Positions 38,201-50,200 of a stretch of DNA of 64,000 bases are shown piece by piece; within the stretch, counting starts at the first letter, position 1; the number at the start of each line of letters is the position of its first letter. This DNA comes from Gymnogyps californianus (taxonomy: Eukaryota; Chordata; Aves; Accipitriformes; Cathartidae). The notes under the pieces were generated by a model. The model was not told the DNA's origin. It ran no database searches and was given only the letters and a program-made list of their open reading frames with translations. The stretch lies in NCBI RefSeq assembly GCF_018139145.2, contig NC_059477.1, forward strand, positions 43,726,600 through 43,790,599, given 5' to 3'. The position numbers and the translations under genes are program-made.

Positions 38201-41200
38201 AAGCAGATGACAATAGTGAATAATGAGATGGATGATTCTTTCAGTTTTTGTTGCTCCAAATAACTGAAAGGATTTAAACATCCTCTTATTTCGAGAGGTA
38301 TCGCGGGAGGAGTTGCAAAGAAAACTCAGCATGGTCCGTCAGTTGGCTCTTGGATGCTTCTTCCAAAGACGCTGAGGTGCGGCTGCCTTTCGCACCACCG
38401 TTGAGATGCATCCAGCTGACAACTGACATGCAGACAACAAACAAGCGCTCTCAAAACTAGCCCTCGAGCAACAGGACTGAAGCAGCAGTGACCTCTCCAG
38501 GGCAGGGTGTTTGTGAACATCTGTTGTTGGTGAATGTCATAATTATAATTTCACTGTATTGCCTACAGGTTAGTTATGAGATCTTCAGGAGCCTACTCAT
38601 TTATGGAAAAGGATGCCAAATTAATTGGGCTTAGCCATTCTGCTGTTATAAAATAACTTTTTGGCTTACAACATTTGGAAGAAAAACCCATGGTATCATA
38701 GAGGTGTTACCTCCGGTAGCAAGGGGGAGTAATCGTTTTCTTTGTTTTGCTTTGGAGCACCAGTGGCTGCTGTGAAGGACAATGGATGCAGAGCTATCTT
38801 AAGTAGGTAATTCAGGACCTCCCATAGAAGCTTTTTGTTACCTTGCCATTTATCACACAACTATGCCTTGGGTTTCCTGGGCATCTTCTGAACATGGTAA
38901 TAGTGCTCGTGTCAAGAAAGCTTTACACGTCTGTTCTGGAGGAGGTTAAGCTTGGAGGTGCTTTTATCTTGGGTTTGGAGGATCTCTGAATCTTACCTGG
39001 GGAGAATGGCATTTAACTGAAAAGTCGAAAAGGTTGAGATGCAGAACCTTTCCTTTGCTTCATCCTTCCATTTCTCTCTAGAGTGGTAAGAATCATCTAA
39101 GTACCAGGACACATACCAATCTCTTTGAAATAAACATTCCTGATTCCAAACTAGCACACACGTAAAGAGCTAGTTTTATTTTAATCAGCAGAAAATATGC
39201 TTTGTCAACTGTGAATGGTGCTGTAGTAAGAACCGATCTGGCTACGGTACCTTTGTAATGGGGGGTGTGCATGGAGGAACAGCAACCACTTCTTGAGACA
39301 GCAAGAAAAAAAAGATAATTGTGCAGGATTTTAATGTAATTGTCTGGGGGAAAATGTGCACATGTGAGCTGGAGGATTTAAAAAAAAAAAAAAAAAAAAA
39401 AAAGCTGTTCCTGAGTATAAAAACTATTGTACTGTGACCCCATCTCTACCAAACTGTTGCAGTATTATTCTCCACAGATGATAAATTTCTGAGCCGGTAA
39501 GTCACTCTTCTTTTCTTTCAAATCTAGACCTCTACAGATCTCTGCTGTTTATACTATGAAATACTCTAGGACTCCACACTGTAGATCACATCAATCTGAA
39601 GCCAGTGGGTTTTTCTAGATGTGTAGTTAATCAGGAACTGGTTATTTCCCAGTCCTCTTCCTGCAAATACATTACATAGGCACTCAGAGTTCTTTTTGGA
39701 CAGCTGAGAATTGAGTAATAGCAAGGGGTTTCTCGCATCAGAATAACAATGAGGGGAAAATGGATGAGAGTTTCAGAGAAAGTGTGAAAATGTTGTCGTG
39801 AACACAGTGGTCCAAATCCTGAAATGCACTGAGCATATCCTTAGCTCACTCTGACATTATGAGCATTAGGAGTTTCAACAAAATGCTGAGCAGCTCTTGG
39901 ATTTGGGGCTTAATAAACAATTGTTACTTAGATGTTTGTTCTTTTTAGAAATTACACCTGTTTCCACATTATTTATTCTGCTGATTGGCTTCTCTGGATT
40001 GCTTTTGGTCTGGACAAATAAGTCACAAAACTGGGAAGAGGCAAGCTTGCAAAATTTAAACAGTAAGATTTCCCATAGACCAAAGCTAATATTGGCTAAC
40101 ACTGTAAATAGTGCTGCTTTTGTGTGATGAATCCACACCCTGTGTTAGCCAGAGGAGACCATTTGTATAGGGTGCCACCTTATGCACTGATGGCAAGAAC
40201 AAATTGATGGAGGATCAAAAAGTAACTAAGGAAACCCTCTTGACCCTGGGGTCCTTCTACAATAAAAGAATAAATCCTGCCGCACGGAAACGGGTACTTC
40301 AGGGTTTCATTCCTATGTAGATGGCACTTGTTTGAGGGTAGTGTTTCTGGTTTGTGCTGGGTTTCTTGTCCTGTAAAGCCAAGACTTGTAGGATCCTGTG
40401 GGTCAGGCAGTCCCCCAAATCAAGCACCACAACAAAGAGGGATGTCTCCAGAACACTGCACTTCTGCAAGCCTTTCACTTTGGGCTAGAGGAGCATTTCC
40501 TGGATTACTTTCAAATATGTGCTATATTCTGCAGAAGCAGCTACTGTAATGCAGCTTGTCGCTGTTCTTTGTCTTTTTTGTCTAGTGCTCCCTCTATATA
40601 CGAGATGTACGTTCTCTCAACCCTGTGTTAAAATGTTAAGGTTTGAGGTAAACCTCATAAGGTCATTTTATCCATTCCCTGACACTACCGCAGCATAAAT
40701 GTTGATGCATTTATTTAATGGTTTGCCTGCCACTTCTGACAGATGGTTGTTTAGTCTTATGCATCTTGTGTGATGGAGCATCCCCAACTTTTCTTGACAT
40801 CTTGCTCAGTTGTTTTGCTGTTCTTTTTTGCAGTTTATTCTGGGCATTGTTTGCTTAGTTGAATTGGAGTTACTGTTTGTTTCTTCATCGGTGCTTTATC
40901 ATGTTACTGTTTCTGTACGCTTCGCATAACTTTTTTTTTTCTTGTAGTTGAAAACTGATTGCACTGTATCATCTCGGCTGTGTTAGAATGAGAAGTTTGG
41001 GGAGGGGAGGTGGCGCCTTCGAGGCCATTGATCCCATCTTTATAATTTTGCCCTTTTAGCTAGGAACAGATTATTTGCGCAGTGGTTTGAGATTGCACAG
41101 GCAGAATCAGAAGGACCGAACTTTACATAAACCATTTATACTAAACGTTGGGAATGCTGGCAACATAAATCAACTACAATATCTATTACAAATTTATCAC

Positions 41201-44200
41201 TTTATCAGTATTATCTTTGATAGAAGTGGTCCAAACACGTGGGGAAGTGAACCATACCTCAGGAAGTTTAGCCCTCTCGTAAATTAATTATTCAGGACAC
41301 ACAGAGCCTGGCTCCTTCAATGTATAGTAATTCTTTCTAGCCAGCGTCCAGGACTTTAACTTCAGTGGCAATAATAAATAGGAAAAGTCTCAGGTGAAGC
41401 CAGTATTTCAAAGTAATTAATCATCTTCCCCTCATGGTCCCTCCGCCTCTCTCTTGGTTTTCTTTAACGAGGGAATTTCAGTAATAAATCTTTAATGATA
41501 TATGTTAAGAATCCTTCATTAATTCTTGTCTGCTTATTTCTCTTTTTTTTGATGCTTTTATGTTGTATGTTGGGAAGTTAAAATGCATATACAAGAAAAA
41601 AGAGTTACAGAAAGCTGATAATTTGGCACAGTCTCTGAAAGGTTGTTTCTTGGATGTTGAATGTTGTGTGGTACACTTGCTAATAGGAATTGTTGATTAA
41701 TACTGGTTGGACTGTCAAACAAATACTTAGATACAGTTACAGAATTACAGCACGATTGCACAGGGAAAGGTAAAGAAAAAAGTGATTTGTCTGCTCCTAA
41801 ATTGGAGGTGAACGAGTACTAATTCTCAGTTTCATAGCGTGCAAAGGCTGTGGCATGTCGTATAGCCTCGGATGCTACAGAGGCCCGTGTGGGGAACACA
41901 GCTGGGCATGCTGCTGCCGATACGGCAGTGGGGTGCTCCGGCGCAACAGAGGGGATGTATCTTTAAATAATTCTCGTTAGACACGAGCAGCCATCATGCC
42001 TATTCAATGTGACAGGGACAGATGTGACAGATCGGTTCTGACACACTTCCATACCACAAGTCCGTGGCTGGAGGTGACTGGTGTCCTTCCTCCGGTCCCG
42101 TCCCCGCTGCAGGACAGCACAACGACGCACGAATGAACCTCTCCATCGCCCTCACTGCTGCCAGGTACGGCGCTGCCACGGCCAATTACGCTGAAGTGCT
42201 GCGCTTGCTCAAGACGACAGACCCGGCCGGCGGGAAGGAGCGCGTGTGCGGGGTGCGCTGCAGGGACGTCTTAACAGGTACGTGCCTGCCCCGCGGCGCG
42301 GGGACCCGAAGGCAGCCTCCTGCCCACCTTCGCCGACCGACCGACCGACCGACCGAGCGGTGCGGCACCGCGCGCCCTTCGGTCTGCAGCACCCTGCTCG
42401 GTGGGTGGAAGCGACGGCTTTCCGCGGCGGGCTTTACCGTGCCGCACTTGAACAGAAAGCCCGGCCCTGTAGGAGAGAGTACTCTCTTCATTAAAGAAAC
42501 ACAGAAATAATGAAACGAGGGAGGAGCAGGGTACGCTGCTGTTGTAAATATCAATGGACCGACAAAGGAGCCATCTTCCCAGAGTGCAGTGGCATACCAT
42601 TAGTGTCAATCATCTTTAACTTCTGTCAAATTTTTCACTCAAATCCTAGTGTTTTGGCAGGGTAGGCTAAGCTTTACATCCAAACCCTTCTGTCAAGCAA
42701 AGATGATATTGTAAAATGCTACGTGCTGTACAGTAATAATCCCATTTACCACATCTATGGGTTGAGACTGAAATCTCTCTTGTTTGAGAGGCAGATTTCA
42801 GCTCAACTTCTTCTACCCAGTCTACCTTCTTCTGCCTTTACAGATAAGATGGAATTTCACTGTAAAGCATTTTCTTTCAAATCTGATGTTACGTGAAAAC
42901 TTTGTTAGTTTTTAAAAACCATTCCAGCTGTTCTGTTCAGACAAGCACGATATACTTTACAGTAGGTTAAGTTCATAGATAGATTAATAATAGAGAGTGT
43001 CAGTGAGCAGGAAAACAAATGGTGTATGTGATTGATACTGTTTTCTTTCACAGGGCAGGAATTTGATGTCAAAGCCAAATGTGTTATCAATGCTACGGGA
43101 CCTTTCACAGACTCTGTGCGCAAAATGGATGATCAGGAAGTACCAAACATCTGTCAGCCAAGTGCAGGCGTGCATATTGTGATGCCTGGTTATTACAGGT
43201 AACGGTATTCAAAGCCTAAACCATTTGTAACAATCTCTGCCGGTGTCTGTAATAAATAAGCTCGCAGAGACGCACTTGCGGGTTTTACAATAGTTTTGAA
43301 TGCACAATTTGATTTTTATTTTGGTGTGTTTTTTTTTTTTAAAGAGGATTCTGGCACTGTGCCGATTGGAAGAACAATTTCATATATTCAGAACAGACTG
43401 AAGTCTTGTAGTTCTTAGTTAAAACTCACCAAGGCAGAACTGCTGAAGCAGAAGGGCGTTTAGGCAGAGCATCTACAACAGGCTTGTGAAAGGCGCCTTT
43501 TTTAATAATGAGTTTGAGTTGAGTGTACTGACTGCTTGTTCACCCCCCTTAAGAAAACAAGAAGCATATAAAACCTTCCAGAGAGGTTGCCACCTTCATA
43601 CAAAAAATCGTGTCCCATTAAATATGAAACTCTGTATGCAATGACACTCTGCCACTGTACTCCGCCACGTTACGACTCCACTCATGGTATATACGAATGC
43701 AGCATGTAGGCGATATAGTAAGTAGTTCAAAATAACACGATTAAATTCTGACGCTGCTGTGGACACAAGCCCACCCACCCGTGCTTGTTTTGGTGGAAGG
43801 GACCTGCCTCCCTCTGCTGACCTTGTTACAGAAGAGGTGCCTGTGGCACTCTGCGAGCGCGCTCTCTGCAGACTCCTGCTTCTTTCCTTATTTGCTGCTG
43901 CAAAACCAAATCCCCTTCTACCAAGTAAGCCTTGTCAGTTGAAACTCAAATATTGCCTTTTGGTTTCTGAAGTCATTAGCATCCTAATGGAAATTCACAT
44001 TTATAGACTTATCCCAATTCTGTTGATACAGTGCACTTACAATAATGCCTTCCATATCATCATTGCACTCCTCTGTGAATATAAATTTAGACTTCCAGTG
44101 CACAACATGTTGTTTTTGCCGGAGCTGTCCCAATAGGACATGACCATAGACTGTAAAATTGAGGCATTTTTGGCCTAGTGTAAAATCACTCTTGCATTCT

Positions 44201-47200
44201 GTTCTTTTTTTTTTTTTGGTGTCTTTCCACATGAAAAATGGGAAAATGACCTGATAGCTGCTTTAAAGTGCTAGCAATGTGGAGAAATGGGCTGTAATCC
44301 TAGTTTCCTCATATAATATGAGAAGGCCGTGTGTGATTGACTATGGCCCTAACGCAAAAAAATGTAAAGTTTTAAAACTTGGACTCACTTTGTAAATTCA
44401 AAGTAGAAGATGGCTTGATATGTGTTAAGGCTCTAATTTATTTATTCTGTAATAACCTAATAATTTTAATTGGAAATGTAGAGAATTCTTGTTCTCCTTG
44501 TTCCCCTGTGTATGTCAGCATGTGGGCATTACTTTTCTTGTAAAATAGTATCTACCCACATGCTGCCTCCACAGCACAGCTGATTAGATAAAACTGTACT
44601 GAATTTCCTTGAAGTGGGATAGCTTAAACCAAGGAACTGTCTGCTAAATAGAAAATGGTCGTGGTATTTAATGTTAGTCGTATCAGGACTTCTCCTGGTG
44701 CCAAGGAACACTCCTCAAGAAACGAAGATTATCATTTCACTGTGTCCGCTTGCCTTGTGGTAAATGTTCTATAGAATTTTGGCCCATACTCACACAAATG
44801 AAAATTTTTTAACAGGTAGAGGTTTTTAGATATAAACATAGTTAAGATTTTGTAAAACTAATGTTAACCTAATGCATTCATTTCCCATGGGTTTCTTACT
44901 CATTTATGTTCTTCATTAATAGTCCCAGTATTCCTCCTCTCATTAATTCTATTTTTAGTATGCACATATCTATTCTAGTAGCTGCAGTAAGTCTCTTTCA
45001 CTCCCTATTGTTTAAATATATTATCTGCTAAAATGAGAGAGGGTTTTGGCTACCTTTGTTCAGATAGGCTTCCTGCCTGAAATGTGTCTATGAATGCAAC
45101 ACTTTTTTTCCCCTCCCTTCTGACACATTTCAGATGTTTTCCATCTTTCTTGAATTTTCCTATCTGCTCTGCATTCCGGATTCCAGGTAAACTTGTCTGT
45201 TAAACCTTACTTCTACTCCATGGAAAGTCGCCCGTTTGTTCTTTAACTGCATTTGTGGTGCTTTGGTCAAATGCTTCTTCAAGTAGAGATCTCCCATGTA
45301 TCTGTTCTGCTCTGTAAAATGCCATATTTAACGTCCAGGAATGAACCATTTACTGACTTCAAGCTCAAGAGTTCTGACCCGTCCTTCAGTTAAATCATCT
45401 TGTCTAGTGCAGTAGTCTGTAGCTTCTTACATTCTATGTGTACTTTAGTCATCTGTTTTCAAGATTCTTTCCTGGTTTGTCATACATTCGACATACATTG
45501 TTGAATTTAACTGCACTGCTTTTTGGAAAAAGAAGCTTTTTAAAAAGTAGACATGCTCCAAACACATTCAGTTGTTTTAAGTCAACTCTTAAATATCGTG
45601 CTATTGCTTTACCATTAGGCCGGGTAGCTTGATGTTTGTTTTGCTGACAAAGAGTCACTTCAGATCCATCTGTATTATACTCCAAGACCATTTGCCACTA
45701 TATTTCTATGTAAAGACATTGCTTTATACTTCATATTAGAGTTGACAATCCTGAACTTACTCATTTTAGTAGTCTTTAAAGATTACTAGAGAAATCTTAC
45801 AATGGCTGATACTGCTATAGCTCCTGCCACATTCTCGCATCCACTATGTAATCGTAAGAATGCGTGTCTTATAAAAACATGTTGTTTCAGAAGTATTCCT
45901 GCTGTGCAGCAGCATGACTCCAGAGGCGTTCCAGAACAGCCAATATTTGGGTGTTAGGATGCTTCTTTTTGATGGGAAGCACCTTATTTTACATTTGTTT
46001 TGGTGGCTCTTCAGTTATTTATATAAGATGGAACAAACATAGCAATAGGAGATTGAGGGAGAGCTTCCCAGGATAGCTGGTAGTCATTAATTCAGTAAAT
46101 TAATTGGCGTATGGAAAACTGTTTCATCCTTTCTCATCATTTGCTGTGTAATCTAATTGAAAACACTTCAGTCCATAGGTGTTGTGGTGAAACTTAGTTT
46201 TAAGTCTTTACTTGTTTCTCTTCCTTATTTTTAACGGCTTTTACGAAATCACATTAAAAAAAAAAATCATACTTTTGAGAAAATGTCTAAAGTTTTCTGA
46301 ATATTCTGATACTGTATATTAAATCTCTAGTTTCCTCTGTCTCTAAATCAATAGCTTTTTCATTTTAAAAAGTAATCATTTGTCTGACGTGATTTACCTT
46401 TCACAAATCTGTGTTGACTTCCCCTATTAAATTGTACTTCTCCAACTGTATGCTTAAGCTGTCTATAAATATCATCTAAAAAAATGTTCTAATATACATG
46501 CTATATATGAAATTTTCAGCTTCTCTTCTAGCCTTTCCAGATATTGAAAACTTACCTTCAGTAATCAGTTTAGACTTCCTAAAAATGAAATATTCAGTGA
46601 TTCAGCTTGCGGCTCTCTTGAATAGGTAATTCATATCCAAGCAGGTCTTTGTCTACCTTCAGCTTATTCTATTAGTAGTTATTTGGGTCCATTGAATTAT
46701 TCCCCTCTGATGATCCTTATTACCACCTGAATATATACCTCCTGTCCTCCTTCCGTATACTTCCTATATCCTGCTTCCATTATCAGGAATAAGTGCAAAA
46801 CCTGAAGGTTGCTAAACTGGCTGCAGATGTTTTTACAAGGACTTCCAGCACCTGAAATGAAAGTCAGCATCTTTCCTTTAAGTAAAAATGAACAAAAAAA
46901 GGGGCAGCTAATGTTTTCCTATATAAAAGCTGTTTACTTTGAAGTTTTTATAGAAGCCTTTTGTTTTCTGAAATATAAGCAGAGCTATTTAATAAGTCAT
47001 GAGGTTAACTGGTTTTGTACCTGTGGATTTTTTTTTTTTTACGTTATACCAGAAAACATTGATACATAAATTAAAATTTCCTGTACAAAGAACTACTGTT
47101 TTTCTTCATTTTACTGAATCATTCTGTTTGTAGCACTGGCATAAATCACTGAAAAATCTCTGAATAGTAGCATCCAGTTAGTGTCTCTTTTGCCTTTTTT

Positions 47201-50200
47201 CCCCTCAAAACACGGTTCCCCATTCAGGAATGCAAGAGCTGGGAGCATTCGGAGTGTACTTCTTGGTCCAAATCCCTTGGGAGTCTGTGGGTGTTCGTTC
47301 CTGTTGAAGTGGCAGGTGGTTAACAAACTCAGGCTGGGGTATCGCTGGAAGGTTGCTGTTTAAATGTACTCATAACGCTTATGATTTCAGTGTTGCTGTT
47401 CTCTTGTTTTCTGTACTTTTTCTCTCTGTTGCTAACCCTCGCCCCCCCTCCCGCCTCACCTTTATTGCGAATGCAGGTTGTAGAAGTCATTGGGGTTTTG
47501 TATGTCTTTACTTTTGTCCTCTGTTCAGGGTGCAGATAATTGATAACTTGGGTTAATAGTATTTCATCTTTAATTTTTCTTGTTATATACTTAGACGCAT
47601 CAAAACAGAGCTAGGGTTCTGTTCTTATTTCTTCCATTTTAATGTGCATTCTGTTTCAGCCTTCCCTTTCCTTTGTGGCATAATATAAATGATTGTCCAT
47701 TTTTTGATTAAAAGCAGTTGCTCATTCCATAACGAGTTTCAGGCAATTGCTGTTTTAAAATTTCCAAATGTTTGTATTTGAAATTCCAATGAGCAAGGTT
47801 TTCCAGAGTGAATGAAGATGTGAGATGCCAAAGGCCTGATTGCTCGTTTTAAGGTTGTGGTCTGCTAACTTGCTTAGGAAATCAAATTCTGGTAATATCT
47901 GAGCATCGCATTCAAGGGCCTTATTTCTCAAAACTTCTGGGACTACCATTTAAAGCCAGGTCATGGCCACATGTGAAATCTCTGATTTTTTTTATTTTTT
48001 TTTTATTTTTTTATTTTTTTTTTTTTTAAATCATTTGACCTAAGAACAAAGGTAATGTTCTAATACTTTATCTGGGGTACAAGGTGTGCAAGAACAGAAT
48101 CCCTGGTGATGCCTGACCTATTTTGAACCATGTCCCTTCTTTATTTCAGCCCTGATAATATGGGTCTGCTTGACCCAGCCACCAGCGATGGTAGAGTGAT
48201 TTTCTTCCTGCCGTGGGAGAAGATGACTATAGCAGGGACCACAGACAGCCCAACTGATGTTACTTCCCATCCGATACCAACAGAAGAAGATATAAACTTC
48301 ATTTTGAATGAAGTGCGCAACTACCTTAGTGTTGATGTTGAAGGTAAACCTTTGTCAGCTCTGGTTTTTCCCTGGGAGGGCACTGATGAGTCTGTGGTGT
48401 TTCAGTTTGAGTAATGCTGTCTGTCTAAAGTTTTTTCTGTGACTGATAACTATGGTTCTTGTGCAACTGGGTGTTTCTAAAACTAGTGGGACATAAGTGC
48501 CATCATGATCTATGTTTCAGAGCTATAAAATGATGCTTTTCCAAATATACCTGCACTACTTGGACTATTTAAATGGAAATCAGTTGATATCTGCGTGTTC
48601 AGATTTCACATACCTTTCATCTAACCGGCGCCAGCTGTCCAGCTGCACAGCCGAGTCGTTCGGGTCTCTTTGGGTGGCAGATGCCAGGTTTTGCAGGACT
48701 GGGACAGTTCGGTCATACATCAACAGAAGCACATCAAATAATTCACCTGTTTTTCTTGAAGGAAAAGTTGTTCTGACTTTTCCCGTGTCTTTGTTTTTAT
48801 TTCCATTTTTCTAGGCACTTTATTCTTAGAATTTACTTTTCTTGATATGGTAAATATCTAACAGTGTCAGTTTTCAGTGGGAGAGGAAAGTATAATGGGC
48901 AAGAAGGAGAATTTATAAAAATTACTTGGTGACAGTTGTTCCCTTCAGTAGCTGAGCTGATAACACATTGTTGTAAGATGCTGGCCTGCTTTGACTCAGT
49001 GCTGGTTTAGAGCAGAGAGGCTTCTTTCCTTCATAGTGAGGTTTTTTTTTTTTTTAAATTATTCTGTGAAAGCGTTTGTAGTTCTGTATTTCTGTTGTAG
49101 TAGCAGCATTAAAATAAATCTGAAAAGCACTCGGTCAGGAACATTACAACATCCTTAGATTTAGGAAAACTTGCTGTCTGGAGCAATGGAAATGCTAGAT
49201 TACTTGTTTCCTGAAGTGGATGATGGATGGCTCTGTATTGTATAAAGTTCAGAAAAAGTCTTCAGGAAATGTACCTTTAAGTTTCTTGAGCAGAAGTTGA
49301 TATAAGTAAGTGCGGTAGGCCAGAGAGGTAGCTGGTAGAGTTAAGAATGTGAATAAGACAGAGATTTTGCAAGGTATTTTGCAGAAGTACATTATGAAGT
49401 GTTTAATTCTTTTGAATGAAACCTACCTAGGTGCACGCTGTTTTTCACATATGCAATTAGCAGTGTTTATAGATTGCTTGTTATTGAATTAACAACTGTG
49501 CTGGCCATATCAACTCACTGCAGACCTGCCTTTTTGCTGCCAGAGACAGTGCCAGGGTTATCAACTTACACAGGCTTGGATGTGTTCCAACTGTTTAATT
49601 ATAGTGTCACGCATGCTGCTTTTTCTAGTTTCATTAGTTTATAAACGTAATATGGTATCTTATTTCTGTGATTAACACTTCATTTTGGCAGGTTAAACAT
49701 GCTGGCAGAGCACCATTGATTTCTGAAATCTATTTTGTGTTCTTTGGGGGATATTTTTACACCCTTTTACTGATTTTCAATTATCATGTATTTGAAAGTT
49801 GTATAAAAAAAAAAAATGTTCCAAAGACTTCAGTATGAAGCAAACCGGTCAATTTTTCTATTGCAAATTTAATAAGCAGCAAAATTAATTTCATTAAATT
49901 CTTTATTGGTCCCACGTTTTATATATTAAAAAAGTGACTTTCGGAGGCTGGGGTATTTTCCTACAACTGTTAAGGACTTTTGTGACTACTTGATGCCTTC
50001 AGATTTTCTTCCTCCAAGTTTACTGAGACTGGAAGAGGCAGTTGTGTAAGAGATGTGGACTTCTGTTGGGTGGTTTTTGACAAGTCAGCCGGGCCCTTTC
50101 GGGTTGCTGTGCAGTAACAAATGCTGGCCTGGGGTACAAGCTTGGGGGATGTGCTACAACTGACCACAACCTTGCCAATAAATTTTCTACTTGTGCATAT

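Larger units (their letters stand above)
26398..42112 (+). other. GPD2 intron 5 (15715 bp)
   Basis: The largest intron. It contains LTRs C and D, the A16 and A24 runs, the 17-bp tandem, a stop-poor stretch at 32512-33474, the GC-rich patch at 33.6-34.1 kb and a complex repeat-free stretch at 41.04-41.54 kb. No exon or nested gene is recognised on either strand. 27.2-32.5 kb and 35.5-41.0 kb show nothing else. Confidence 0.95.
42060..42470. promoter_or_regulatory. Intragenic CpG island over GPD2 exon 6
   Basis: I count about 50 CpGs in 410 bp, the densest in the window. The patch covers the end of intron 5, all of exon 6 and the start of intron 6, and includes a (CCGA)6 microsatellite. An internal promoter or a GC-biased conversion hotspot are both possible. 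Confidence 0.7.
43199..48149 (+). other. GPD2 intron 7 (4951 bp)
   Basis: Holds the fossil LINE fragment near 46.3-46.5 kb and a T-rich tract near its 3' end. No other gene is recognised. Confidence 0.95.

Noticed and set aside
39380..39403. A24 run as the tail of a processed pseudogene
   Set aside because: The preceding several hundred bases show no coding resemblance or target duplication that I can detect.
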